Shown here: in pieces, positions 1 to 8,323 of the stretch
Numbering within the stretch: the first letter of the stretch is position 1
How the letters are laid out: each line of letters opens with the position of its first letter
Notes under the pieces: model-generated
The model's database searches: none
Seen by the model: only the letters and a program-made list of their open reading frames with translations
Told to the model about the DNA's origin: nothing
Program-made: the position numbers and the translations under genes
Assembly (NCBI GenBank): GCA_903929895.1
Contig: CAIYWM010000063.1
Coordinates: forward strand, 1 to 10,186
Source of the DNA: an uncultured Alphaproteobacteria bacterium
Lineage (GTDB): Bacteria > Pseudomonadota > Alphaproteobacteria > Reyranellales > Reyranellaceae
Length of the DNA stretch: 10,186 bases
Direction of reading: 5' to 3'

Positions 1-884
1 CGCTCGCCGCCGGCGTGGCCGGCGTCGTCACCAATGCCGCGGCGGCGTGGCTGCTGATCTTCGGCCATTTCGGATTCCCCAAGCTCGGCCTGGTGGGCGC
101 CGGCTACGCCACGACCTTCGCCGACATCCTGATGTTCGCGATTCTCGCGACGGTGCTCGTCACCGACCGGAAGTTCCGCCGCTATCACCTGTTCGGCCGC
201 TTCTGGCGCGCCGACTGGCCGCGCTTCCGCGAGCTGTGGCATCTCGGCCTGCCGATCGGCGCAACGCTGGTCTTCGAGGTAGCGGTGTTCAACGGCGCGA
301 CGTTCCTGATGGGCCTGATCGGCGCGGCGGCGCTCGCCGCCCACTCGATCGCCATGCAGCTCGCGTCGCTCTCCTTCATGGTGCCGCTCGGCCTCGCCCA
401 GGCCGCGACCGTGCGCGTCGGCCGTGCCTTCGGCGCGCACGACCGGGAAGGCATCCGTCGCGCCGGCTGGACGGCGTATGTCATGGGCGTGGGCTTCATG
501 GCGCTGACGGCGCTGGCGATGGTGCTGGCGCCACGCCTGCTGGTCGGCGTGTTCCTCGATCTCGACACACCGGCCAACGCGCCCGTCATCGAACTGGCGG
601 TCGGCTTCCTGATGATCGCCGCCCTGTTCCAGGTGGCCGATGGCGGCCAGGCGGTGGCGGCCGGCATGCTGCGCGGCCTGCACGATACGCGCGTGCCGAT
701 GGTCTATGCCGGCATCGGCTACTGGGGCATCGGCCTTCTGCTGGGCGTCGGGCTTGCCTTCCAGAGCGGACTGGCCGGCTTCGGCCTGTGGATCGGGCTG
801 GCCACCGGCCTCACCGTCGTGGCGCTGCTGCTGCTCGTCCGCTGGCTGCGACGCGAGCGGCTGGGCCTCGTCAGCTTCGGCTGA
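1..884 (+). CDS. MATE family (NorM-like) multidrug/cation antiporter, 3' part
   Basis: This is the C-terminal part of an inner-membrane multidrug and toxic compound extrusion transporter, a family that exports drugs in exchange for Na+ or H+. The reading frame is open to the left edge (codons in phase from base 3), so the true start lies outside the window; the GTG at 15 is only an internal codon. About 290 residues remain of a usual 450-480, holding roughly eight hydrophobic segments of the expected twelve. Family-like stretches are GLPIGATLVFEVAVFNGATF, then AAHSIAMQLASLSFMVPLG followed by RVGRAFGA, and later GMLRGLHDTRVPM with GYWGIGLLLG. These match the second-half repeat of NorM-type proteins. 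The substrate cannot be read from the sequence. The gene ends at TGA 882-884 and overlaps the convergent small secreted-protein gene by 14 bases. Family assignment is secure; the exact subfamily is inferred. Confidence 0.9.
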   Translation, partial: LAAGVAGVVTNAAAAWLLIFGHFGFPKLGLVGAGYATTFADILMFAILATVLVTDRKFRRYHLFGRFWRADWPRFRELWHLGLPIGATLVFEVAVFNGATFLMGLIGAAALAAHSIAMQLASLSFMVPLGLAQAATVRVGRAFGAHDREGIRRAGWTAYVMGVGFMALTALAMVLAPRLLVGVFLDLDTPANAPVIELAVGFLMIAALFQVADGGQAVAAGMLRGLHDTRVPMVYAGIGYWGIGLLLGVGLAFQSGLAGFGLWIGLATGLTVVALLLLVRWLRRERLGLVSFG

Positions 885-1347
885 GCCGCGCCGTGCGGCG
901 GCAGCCGCTGGTCTCGGTGACGACCAGGCTGGAAGCGTCGCCGCGTGCGGTGAGCTGCATGCGCTGGTGAGTGGGGCCCTTCACCGAGGCAAGACTCAGG
1001 AGATTGAACGGTGCGCCCACCTTAGCCACGCCGTGGATCTGCCACAGTCCGGGGCCCGGCGGCGGCGGCGCAGACTTGTTGGGATTGGGCACCGGGCCGC
1101 GCGCGGTGGTGTCGTAGGCCGAGCCGTCGACGAAGCCCGATTCGATGGTGAGCAGGTAGTCGAGCGGCGCATTGCACGAGCCGCCGTCGCTGGTGCCGCG
1201 CCAGGTGCCGTCGAGCGGCGAGGCCGGTGCGGGCGTCGGCGTTCCGGAGGGTGGCGTGGCAGAGGGCGGCGCCGGCGCGCGGGTCTGGGCCGAGGCCCCG
1301 GTTGCAGCCACGCCGGCGATCAGGAGCAGCGCGAGAAACTTCTTCAT
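871..1347 (-). CDS. small secreted protein of unknown function, coupled to mutL
   Basis: A 158-residue protein that I do not recognise. Residues 1-20 form a clear Sec signal peptide ([20 protein letters not shown], probable cleavage before Q21). A Pro/Thr/Ser-rich tether follows (about 22-44), then a compact region starting [16 protein letters not shown]. The mature part has only two cysteines, C58 and C149, which could form a disulfide in the periplasm. The DGTW opening resembles small beta-rich exported proteins of alphaproteobacteria, but this is only an impression. Near residues 94-100 is a second Pro-rich run. The frame extends further upstream, but ATG 1345-1347 is chosen because it begins the signal peptide and overlaps the mutL stop as ATGA, with GGAAG a few bases before it. 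The 3' end overlaps the MATE gene by 14 bases on the opposite strand. The gene is real with good confidence; its function is unknown. Confidence 0.75.
   Translation of the reverse strand: MKKFLALLLIAGVAATGASAQTRAPAPPSATPPSGTPTPAPASPLDGTWRGTSDGGSCNAPLDYLLTIESGFVDGSAYDTTARGPVPNPNKSAPPPPGPGLWQIHGVAKVGAPFNLLSLASVKGPTHQRMQLTARGDASSLVVTETSGCRRTARLSRS
1344..1347 (-). promoter_or_regulatory. ATGA stop/start overlap, mutL to small secreted gene
   Basis: The ATG of the secreted-protein gene (1345-1347) overlaps the mutL TGA (1344-1346). It supports both this start and cotranscription with mutL. Confidence 0.65.
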
Positions 1348-3161
1348 CGTCTTCCGAACAGCCGCTCGATGTCGGCCAGCTTGAGTTCGACATAGGTCGG
1401 GCGGCCATGATTGCACTGGCCGGAATGCGGTGTCGCCTCCATCTGGCGCAGCAGCGCGTTCATTTCCTCGACGGTCAGCCGGCGGCCAGCCCGCACCGAA
1501 GTGTGGCAGGCGAGCGTGCCGCAGACTTCCTCGACCTTCTCCTTGAGCGACAGATGATCGCCCATCTCGGAAAGCTCGTCGGCCAGGTCGCGCACCAGTC
1601 CCTGGATGTCGACCTCGCCCAGCACGGCCGGCGTCTCGCGCACCACCACGGCGCCGAGGCCAAACGGCTCCAGCACCAGGCCCATGTCGGCCAGTTCGGC
1701 GGCGCGTTGCGTGAGGCGCCGCGCGCCATCCTCGCCGATCTCGACGACTTCCGGCAGCAGCAACGCCTGCCGCTTCACGCCCTCGGCCTCGAGCTGGGTC
1801 TTCAGCCGCTCATGGACCAGCCGCTCATGCGCGGCATGCTGGTCGACGATCACGACGCCCTGGTCGGTCTGGGCGACGATGTAGGTCTCGTGAAGCTGCG
1901 CGCGCGCCACGCCGAGCGGATAGTTGCCGGGCGCGATGTTGGCTGGCTGCTCCTCGACCCGCGCCGACAGGCCGTCGAGCGGCGCCATGAATTGCATCGC
2001 CGCCTCGGCAAGTCCGCGCGGCAGGGACGCGTAGCCGCCGCCGTTGCCGTAGCCCCTGCCCATGGGCAGCGGCGTCGCGAACCCGGTATGCGGACGGAAG
2101 GCGCCGAGCGCGGCATCGGACACGGTCGTGCTGGCGCGATGACCGGCCGCCGACAGCGCGGTGCGCAGCGCGCCGACGATCATGCCGCGCACAATGCCGG
2201 CGTCGCGGAAGCGGACCTCGGTCTTGGCCGGGTGGACGTTGACGTCGACCATCTCGGGTGGCGCTTCGAGGAACAGCGCCACCATGGGATGGCGGTCGCG
2301 GGCCAGGAAATCCTGATAGGCGCCGCGCACCGCGCCCGCCAGCAGCTTGTCGCGCACCGGACGGCCATTGACGAAGAGATACTGGTGCTGGCCGGTCGGC
2401 CGGTTCAGCGTCGGCAGGCCGGCGAACCCGGTAAGACGAAAGCCCTCGCGGTTGGCATCGATCGCCACGGCATTGTCGGCGAACTCGCGGCCCATGATCG
2501 CGGCCAGCCGTTCCAGCCGCGCCGCGTCAGCCGACAGGAGCGAGCCCTTGGCGGCGGCAAGGTCGATCAGCGCCCGCTCCTCGCTCTCCAGCCGGAAGGC
2601 GACCTCGGGATGCGCCATGGCCAGCCGGCGCATCGCGTCGGCGACATGGCCCGACTCGGTGCGCGGCTCCTTCAGGAACTTGAGCCGCGCCGGCGTCGCG
2701 AAGAACAGCTCGCGCACTTCCACCCGCGTGCCCTGCGGATGCGCAGCGGGCCGCGGCTCGCCCTTGGCGCCGCCGTCGATCTCGAGACTCCAGGCCGTAT
2801 CGGCACCGGCCGGGCGAGAGGTGATGGTGAAGCGGCTGACCGAGGCGATCGAGGGCAGCGCCTCGCCGCGAAAGCCCAGCGTGCGGATGTCGGTCAGGTC
2901 GTCGTCGGGCAGCTTGGAGGTGCAGTGCCGTTCGACCGCGAGGCGCAGCTCGTCGGGCGACATGCCGATCCCGTCGTCGACCACGGAGATGAACGTGCGG
3001 CCTCCCTCCTTCAGGGTGACCGCGATGCGCCGCGCGCCGGCATCGAGCGCGTTCTCGACCAGCTCCTTCACGGCGCTCGCCGGGCGCTCGACCACCTCGC
3101 CGGCGGCGATGCGGTTGACGAGCGTCGAGGGCAGGCGACGCAGGGTGCGGATGGCGCTCAT
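1344..3161 (-). CDS. mutL: DNA mismatch repair protein MutL (endonuclease type)
   Basis: MutL links mismatch recognition by MutS to strand incision and excision. The 605-residue protein starts canonically ([20 protein letters not shown]). It shows the GHKL ATPase motifs: [10 protein letters not shown] at 33-42, DDGIGM at 62-67, GFRGEAL at 96-102, [12 protein letters not shown] from 143 and [11 protein letters not shown] at 308-318. A Gly/Pro-containing linker covers about 330-415. The C-terminal dimerisation domain carries [12 protein letters not shown] at 440-451, matching the DQHA(x)2E(x)4E metal-binding motif of nicking MutL proteins, plus ACHTSVR at 551-557 and CNHGRP at 583-588. Organisms with this type generally lack MutH, so this MutL probably cuts the nascent strand itself. 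The usual CPHGRP reads CNHGRP here. The gene starts 12 bases after the pgi stop with no good ribosome binding site, and its TGA overlaps the next start. Confidence 0.97.
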   Translation of the reverse strand: MSAIRTLRRLPSTLVNRIAAGEVVERPASAVKELVENALDAGARRIAVTLKEGGRTFISVVDDGIGMSPDELRLAVERHCTSKLPDDDLTDIRTLGFRGEALPSIASVSRFTITSRPAGADTAWSLEIDGGAKGEPRPAAHPQGTRVEVRELFFATPARLKFLKEPRTESGHVADAMRRLAMAHPEVAFRLESEERALIDLAAAKGSLLSADAARLERLAAIMGREFADNAVAIDANREGFRLTGFAGLPTLNRPTGQHQYLFVNGRPVRDKLLAGAVRGAYQDFLARDRHPMVALFLEAPPEMVDVNVHPAKTEVRFRDAGIVRGMIVGALRTALSAAGHRASTTVSDAALGAFRPHTGFATPLPMGRGYGNGGGYASLPRGLAEAAMQFMAPLDGLSARVEEQPANIAPGNYPLGVARAQLHETYIVAQTDQGVVIVDQHAAHERLVHERLKTQLEAEGVKRQALLLPEVVEIGEDGARRLTQRAAELADMGLVLEPFGLGAVVVRETPAVLGEVDIQGLVRDLADELSEMGDHLSLKEKVEEVCGTLACHTSVRAGRRLTVEEMNALLRQMEATPHSGQCNHGRPTYVELKLADIERLFGRR

Positions 3162-3172
3162 GGCGCCGTCAT
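3158..3172 (-). other. possible four-codon minicistron in front of mutL
   Basis: The pgi stop TAA (3174-3176) is followed after one base by an ATG (3170-3172) that opens a four-codon frame, Met-Thr-Ala-Pro-stop. Its TGA (3158-3160) overlaps the mutL ATG (3159-3161) in the ATGA geometry used at other junctions of this operon. No convincing Shine-Dalgarno sequence precedes mutL here, so ribosomes ending pgi could restart on the minicistron and pass to mutL. The arrangement is visible in the sequence. The function is inference and could be chance in such a short stretch. Confidence 0.25.
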
Positions 3173-3173
3173 T

Positions 3174-4496
<1,323 letters not shown>

Positions 4497-4512
4497 CGGG
4501 AAACGACTCTCC

Positions 4513-5838
4513 TCAGGGTTCCTGGGTGACGCCGACCGGCTTGCCGACCACCACGGTGGTCAGCGCCTCGTCGCGCAGCAGGCGCCGCGCCACCTTGCGA
4601 ACGTCGTCCAGCGTGACCGCGGCGATCAGCGCCGCGCGCCGCGTCATGTGATCGGGCGACAGTCCGTCGATCTGCATGGAATGCAGCAGCCCCGCGATCG
4701 CGCCCGACGAATCGAGCGAGAGCGCCAGCGCGCCCGTCAGGTAGGTCCTGGCGTCGGTCAACTCGGCCTCGGTGACGCCTTCGGTGCGCATCCGTCCCAT
4801 CTCGGCACGGATCACCTGGATCGCCTCGGCGATACGTTCATTGGCGCTGCCCGTGGACATCACCAGCAGCGCGGCGCGCTTGTACGTCCGCAGGCCGCTC
4901 GACACGCTGTAGGCGAGGCCGCGCTTCTCGCGCACCTCGTTGAACAGCCGCGACTGCTGCCCGCCGCCGCCCAGCACGTGGTTCATGACCAGCGCGGCGT
5001 ACCAGTCGGGATCGTCGCGCGGGATGCCGGGAACGGCCATCAGCGCCGAGCTCTGCGGCACCGGCCGTTCGACGACCACGACACGAGGTTTGGTCGGCGG
5101 CACCCACTGCGGCGGCAGCGCCGGCGGCGTGCCCGTGGGCAGGACGCCAAAGGAGCGGTCGAGCGGGCGCGCCAGCTCGGCCTCGCCGATATCGCCGACC
5201 GCGGCAACGATCAGGCCGTTGCGCAACAGCAGCTCCGCCGCCCGCTTCTTCAGGAGTTCCGGCGTCGCGGCCGCAAGCCCCTCGGGCGTGCCGTCGGGAT
5301 CGGCGGCATAGGCATGTCCGGCGAACAGCGTCTCCATCAGCGTGCGACCCGCCACCGAGCCGGGACGCTGGGCCGCCTGATTGATGCTCGCGATGGTCTG
5401 CGCCCGGCGCTGCGCCACCATGTCGGGATCGAAGCGCGGCTCGGTGAGGGCCAGCCGCAGCAACTCGAAGCCCTCGTCGCGGTTGGCCGACAGGACGCGC
5501 AGCGATCCATTGAGCCGGTCGAGCGAGGCATTGAAGCCCAGCGACGCCGCGGCGTCTTCCTGGCGTTGGCGGAAGGCCTGCGCATTCATCGAGCCCGCGC
5601 CATCGGTCAGCAGGCCCGCCATCAGGTCAGTGATGCCGCCCTGCCCGGCCGGATCGGTGGCGGTACCGCCGGAGAACGAAAAGGAGAGCGCCACCACGGG
5701 TGTGCTCTTGTCCTCGACCAGCCAGGCCTTGATGCCGAGCGGCGTCGTGATTTCCCTGATCTCGATCGCGCCCGCCACGGCCGGCAGGAGCACGAACAGG
5801 CCGGCGAGCGCGGCCGCGAGCGCGCGAACCCGCTTCAT
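4513..5838 (-). CDS. M16 family peptidase-like protein, non-catalytic subunit, exported
   Basis: The 441-residue protein has the two-domain M16 (pitrilysin/mitochondrial processing peptidase) fold but lacks the zinc site. Residues 1-24 are a signal peptide (KRVR, then a hydrophobic core, ending AVAGA), so it acts in the periplasm or at the envelope. Where active members have HxxEH, this protein reads GGITDLMAGLLTDG at about 67-80, with no histidines. The C-terminal half keeps the conserved MNHVLGGGGQQSRLFNEVRE and GLAYSVSSG stretch typical of M16 partners. It most likely pairs with the catalytic M16 protein encoded immediately upstream, as alpha and beta subunits do in mitochondrial processing peptidase. 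The start ATG overlaps the upstream stop (ATGA), and a G-rich GAGGGG lies just before it, which suggests coupled, balanced synthesis. Family is certain; heterodimer formation is inferred. Confidence 0.92.
   Translation of the reverse strand: MKRVRALAAALAGLFVLLPAVAGAIEIREITTPLGIKAWLVEDKSTPVVALSFSFSGGTATDPAGQGGITDLMAGLLTDGAGSMNAQAFRQRQEDAAASLGFNASLDRLNGSLRVLSANRDEGFELLRLALTEPRFDPDMVAQRRAQTIASINQAAQRPGSVAGRTLMETLFAGHAYAADPDGTPEGLAAATPELLKKRAAELLLRNGLIVAAVGDIGEAELARPLDRSFGVLPTGTPPALPPQWVPPTKPRVVVVERPVPQSSALMAVPGIPRDDPDWYAALVMNHVLGGGGQQSRLFNEVREKRGLAYSVSSGLRTYKRAALLVMSTGSANERIAEAIQVIRAEMGRMRTEGVTEAELTDARTYLTGALALSLDSSGAIAGLLHSMQIDGLSPDHMTRRAALIAAVTLDDVRKVARRLLRDEALTTVVVGKPVGVTQEP
5835..5838 (-). 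promoter_or_regulatory. ATGA stop/start overlap between the two M16 genes
   Basis: The second M16 ATG (5836-5838) overlaps the TGA of the first (5835-5837). Coupled translation would help make the two presumed subunits in matched amounts. Confidence 0.7.
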
Positions 5839-7214
5839 CCGCCCCTCGCGGCCGGCGTGAGCAGTGCCGTCACGGCGCCGTCATCGCGCCAGACATGCCG
5901 GGCCGCGGCCACCACCTCGTCGCGTGTGACGGCGGAAATGCGCTGCGGCCAGGCGTCGACATCGGCCACAGTGCTGCCGGTGCTGAGTGCCGTGCCGTAG
6001 ATGCGCGGGCCGCTGGCCAGCGAATCCTGGGAGTAGATGGCGGCGGCCAGCAGCTGGTTCTGCGCGCGCTCGACCTCCTCGGCCGTGACGCCGCCGTCGA
6101 GCAGCTTCTTCATCTCGGCCGTCACCGCCTCCTCGACCTCCTCCATGCTGCGCGACTTCGCGGGCTGCACGCCGATGTCGAACGAGGTGAGGCCGAGGCT
6201 CGACGGGCCGTAGGACGCCCAGGCCGAGAGGCCGATCTTGCGCTCCTGCACCAGCACGCGCGACAGGCGGCTGGTCTCGCTGCCGCCGAACAGCCGGGCC
6301 AGCACCTGCAATGCATAGGCATACTTCGTCTCGCCGACGCGGTAGGACGGCGCCAGCCACAGCCGCGACCAGCGCGGTTCGGCGACGCGCGCATCGGCGC
6401 GGACCACCTTCTGCGGCAGGTCGGTGCCGCCCTGCGAGGGACGGAGACGCGGCCCGATCTCGCGGCTGCCGATCGGGCCGTAATACCGCTCCGCCAGTTT
6501 GCGGACCTGCTCCGCCGTCGTGTCGCCGGCCACGATCAGGATGGCGTTGTTCGGCGCGTAGTGGCGGCGATAGAAGCTCGCGAGGTCCTCGACGCCGAGC
6601 CTGCGGATGTCGTCGGGGTAGCCGATGACCGGCATGGCATATGGCTTATGCAGTCCGTAGAGCCGCTCGCGCACCACCTCGTCGAGCAGCGACGCCGGCA
6701 CGTTGTCGGTGCGCATGCGGCGTTCCTCGAGGATGACCTGCCGCTCGGGCACGATCTCGCGCTCGGTGAGGCGGACGTTGGTCATGCGATCGGCTTCCAT
6801 GCGCACGACCAGCTCGAGCTGCTCGGCTGCAATGGTCTGGTGGTAACCCGTCGAATCGAACGTCGTGTAGGCGTTGTCGCGGCCGCCGTTGCGCGAGACG
6901 ATGCGCGAGAACTCGCCGGCCGGCACCTGGTCGGTGCCCTTGAACATCATGTGTTCGAGGAAATGCGCGGCGCCGGTATGGCCGAACGTCTCATCGGCGC
7001 TGCCGACCTTGTAGACCACGACCTGGGTGACGATCGGTGCGCGCCGCGACGGCAGCACGATGACCTGCAGCCCGTTGGCAAGCATGAAGGTCTCGGCGTT
7101 GCGCTTGCCGACGGCGAAAAGCTTCGCAAGCGCCGGGCCGGACGGAGCAAGAGCCGCGCCCGCGAGGAGGCCGCCGAACAGGGCGCGGCGGCCGGTGAGC
7201 GGGAGCGAACTCAG
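5835..7214 (-). CDS. M16 family zinc metallopeptidase, catalytic subunit, exported (CTG start proposed)
   Basis: A zinc-dependent peptidase of the insulinase/processing-peptidase family. Numbered from the proposed start it has 459 residues. The inverted zinc motif HFLEH (bases 6951-6965) falls at 84-88, and the third ligand is probably E164 in VILEERR. The C-terminal half has LFGGSETSRLSRVL, the M16 domain-2 motif. The first in-frame ATG is at 7083-7085, right at the first strand of the domain. Upstream, the frame stays open to a stop at 7296-7298 and encodes TGRRALFGGLLAGAALAPSG and ALAKLF, a convincing signal peptide with a twin arginine. That extension has no ATG, GTG or TTG; its only usual-type near-start codons are CTG at 7212-7214 and 7179-7181. 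The first overlaps the lipoprotein stop as CTGA and sits 6 bases after GAAGG. The family is certain; the CTG start is an inference, and the ATG version would be 416 residues. Confidence 0.9.
   Translation of the reverse strand: MSSLPLTGRRALFGGLLAGAALAPSGPALAKLFAVGKRNAETFMLANGLQVIVLPSRRAPIVTQVVVYKVGSADETFGHTGAAHFLEHMMFKGTDQVPAGEFSRIVSRNGGRDNAYTTFDSTGYHQTIAAEQLELVVRMEADRMTNVRLTEREIVPERQVILEERRMRTDNVPASLLDEVVRERLYGLHKPYAMPVIGYPDDIRRLGVEDLASFYRRHYAPNNAILIVAGDTTAEQVRKLAERYYGPIGSREIGPRLRPSQGGTDLPQKVVRADARVAEPRWSRLWLAPSYRVGETKYAYALQVLARLFGGSETSRLSRVLVQERKIGLSAWASYGPSSLGLTSFDIGVQPAKSRSMEEVEEAVTAEMKKLLDGGVTAEEVERAQNQLLAAAIYSQDSLASGPRIYGTALSTGSTVADVDAWPQRISAVTRDEVVAAARHVWRDDGAVTALLTPAARGG
7211..7214 (-). 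promoter_or_regulatory. proposed CTGA stop/start overlap, lipoprotein to catalytic M16
   Basis: The CTG at 7212-7214 and the lipoprotein TGA at 7211-7213 overlap with the same geometry as the ATGA junctions in this operon. GAAGG at 7221-7225 is spaced 6 bases from the CTG. CTG is a rare start, so this remains a proposal. Confidence 0.5.
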
Positions 7215-7795
7215 AAGATGCCTTCGAGCAGGCCGCGCTTGCGACGGGTGATGGTGGGCGTCGGTCCGGCGGCCGGCTGACCGGAAGCCTGGGCGTCACG
7301 GATGCGCTGCTGCTCCTGGGCCGGATCGACCAGCACGCCCGGCGGCGGCGAGTCCTGCCAGAAGATCAGGCCGCTGATGAACGACTTGTCGCTCTCGGCC
7401 AGTGTCTTGGTGTCGGTGTTGACCTGTCCACGGATGTTGGGGTCGATGCCGCCCTTGCCGGCGCGGGCGACCAGCGCCTGCTCGGAGCCGCTACCCGACC
7501 GGGCCGCATCGGGTCCGGCATTGACGCGGGCCTGGGTGCGGCCGGCGAGCGCTGGCGACAGTGCCTCCTTGGCCTGATCGGCGGGCGTGACTTCCTGGGG
7601 GCGAGGCTCGCCCGGACGCGGCGGCCGCAGCTCGGCATTCGGCGGCATGGTCAGCGGCGAATGCGAGACGATCTTGAACTCGTCGGGCGACACTTTCTTG
7701 TTGCCGCCGATATTGTCGAAGGCGCCACAGCCGCCAAGCGCGAGGGAACCGCAGGCCAGGAGAGCCAATGGAAGCGAGGGGAGAGTCGGTTTCAT
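7211..7795 (-). CDS. DUF3035-like lipoprotein
   Basis: A 194-residue predicted lipoprotein. The N-terminus has a hydrophobic stretch ending in the lipobox LGGC, so the acylated residue would be C23. The mature part opens with KKVSPDEFKIVSHSPLTMPP then ELRPP (about 33-59), a pattern I associate with DUF3035 proteins found beside lspA and M16 genes in alphaproteobacteria. The rest is low-complexity and Ala/Pro/Gln-rich, with FISGLIFWQ near the middle of the C-terminal half and a basic tail ITRRKRGLLEGIF. The role is unknown. Position between lspA, which would cleave its signal peptide, and the exported M16 pair suggests an envelope function tied to that protease, but this is inference. The ATG is supported by AAGGA 6 bases upstream. 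Its stop overlaps the proposed CTG start of the next gene. Confidence 0.85.
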   Translation of the reverse strand: MKPTLPSLPLALLACGSLALGGCGAFDNIGGNKKVSPDEFKIVSHSPLTMPPNAELRPPRPGEPRPQEVTPADQAKEALSPALAGRTQARVNAGPDAARSGSGSEQALVARAGKGGIDPNIRGQVNTDTKTLAESDKSFISGLIFWQDSPPPGVLVDPAQEQQRIRDAQASGQPAAGPTPTITRRKRGLLEGIF

Positions 7796-7801
7796 CGTCC
7801 G

Positions 7802-7806
7802 TCCTT
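7802..7806 (-). promoter_or_regulatory. ribosome binding site of the lipoprotein gene
   Basis: AAGGA on the minus strand, 6 bases before the ATG at 7793-7795. It confirms that start. It lies in the 45-base gap after lspA (7796-7840), the longest intergenic space in the window, where I see no convincing -35/-10 pair or terminator. Confidence 0.6.
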
Positions 7807-7840
7807 GGTCTTGAACTTTTGTCTGCCGATCATGGCCGCT

Positions 7841-8323
7841 TCAGGGCGCCGATTTCTTTTCGCTTTGCAGCGAATCGATCAGCATGAGCCCGACGCCGAC
7901 GACGATCGCCGCATCGGCGACATTGAAGGCCGGCCAATGCCATCGGCCAATGTGGAAATCGGCGAAGTCGAACACCGCCCCCCAACGGGCGCGGTCGATA
8001 ACATTGCCGATGGCTCCCCCCATGACAAGGCCGATGCCCCATCCGGTCAGGGGACGGTCGGTTCGTCGCAGCCACAGGAACAGGCCGACGCAGACCGCGA
8101 TCGCGACGCCCGACAGGAGCCAGGGCGGCAACGCCTGGTCGCCGCCAAACAGGCCGAAGCTGACGCCGCGGTTCCAGACGATGACCAACCGGAAGAAGCC
8201 GTCGATCACCGGCACGATGGCACCGGCCTTGAGCAGGAACCCCAGCAGGAGCTGCTTGGAGACCTGGTCGGCCACCAGGGTGACGACAAGGAGGACCATC
8301 GCCTGGCGGTCGATCGGCCTCAT
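7841..8323 (-). CDS. lspA: lipoprotein signal peptidase (signal peptidase II)
   Basis: This inner-membrane aspartyl protease removes the signal peptide from diacylglyceryl-modified prolipoproteins. The 160-residue length is normal. Conserved boxes are all present: DQVSK at 19-23, NRGVSFGLF at 51-59, GGAIGNVIDR at 102-111 and FDFADFH followed by PAFNVADAAI at 118-140. The catalytic aspartates should be D110 and D137. Four hydrophobic membrane segments can be seen. The open frame runs further upstream, but the start ATG at 8321-8323 is chosen because it gives the family N-terminus, overlaps the ileS stop as ATGA, and has GAGGAGG about 10 bases before it, inside the end of ileS. The pairing ileS-lspA is a classic bacterial gene order. 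The next gene downstream encodes a lipoprotein, a likely substrate. Confidence 0.97.
   Translation of the reverse strand: MRPIDRQAMVLLVVTLVADQVSKQLLLGFLLKAGAIVPVIDGFFRLVIVWNRGVSFGLFGGDQALPPWLLSGVAIAVCVGLFLWLRRTDRPLTGWGIGLVMGGAIGNVIDRARWGAVFDFADFHIGRWHWPAFNVADAAIVVGVGLMLIDSLQSEKKSAP
8320..8323 (-). promoter_or_regulatory. ATGA stop/start overlap, ileS to lspA
   Basis: The lspA ATG (8321-8323) and the ileS TGA (8320-8322) share two bases. Such overlaps usually mean translational coupling by termination and re-initiation. The GAGGAGG inside the ileS 3' end could also load ribosomes directly. Confidence 0.7.

Noticed and set aside
885..899. GCCGC-GCCGT-GCGGC hairpin just after the MATE stop, as a terminator
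   Set aside because: The stem is only 5 base pairs, there is no T run, and it lies inside the convergent coding sequence.
1348..1416. Upstream ATG adding 23 residues to the small secreted protein
   Set aside because: It would bury a clear signal peptide behind a polar extension lying inside mutL.
4648..7280. Two more long plus-strand open frames (450 and 461 codons) opposite the M16 genes
   Set aside because: Same compositional artefact: no recognisable domain, no ribosome binding site, and the opposite strand is clearly coding.
7796..7840. Internal promoter in the gap between lspA and the lipoprotein gene
   Set aside because: No -35/-10 pair of reasonable quality could be seen in 45 bases; only a ribosome binding site is supported.
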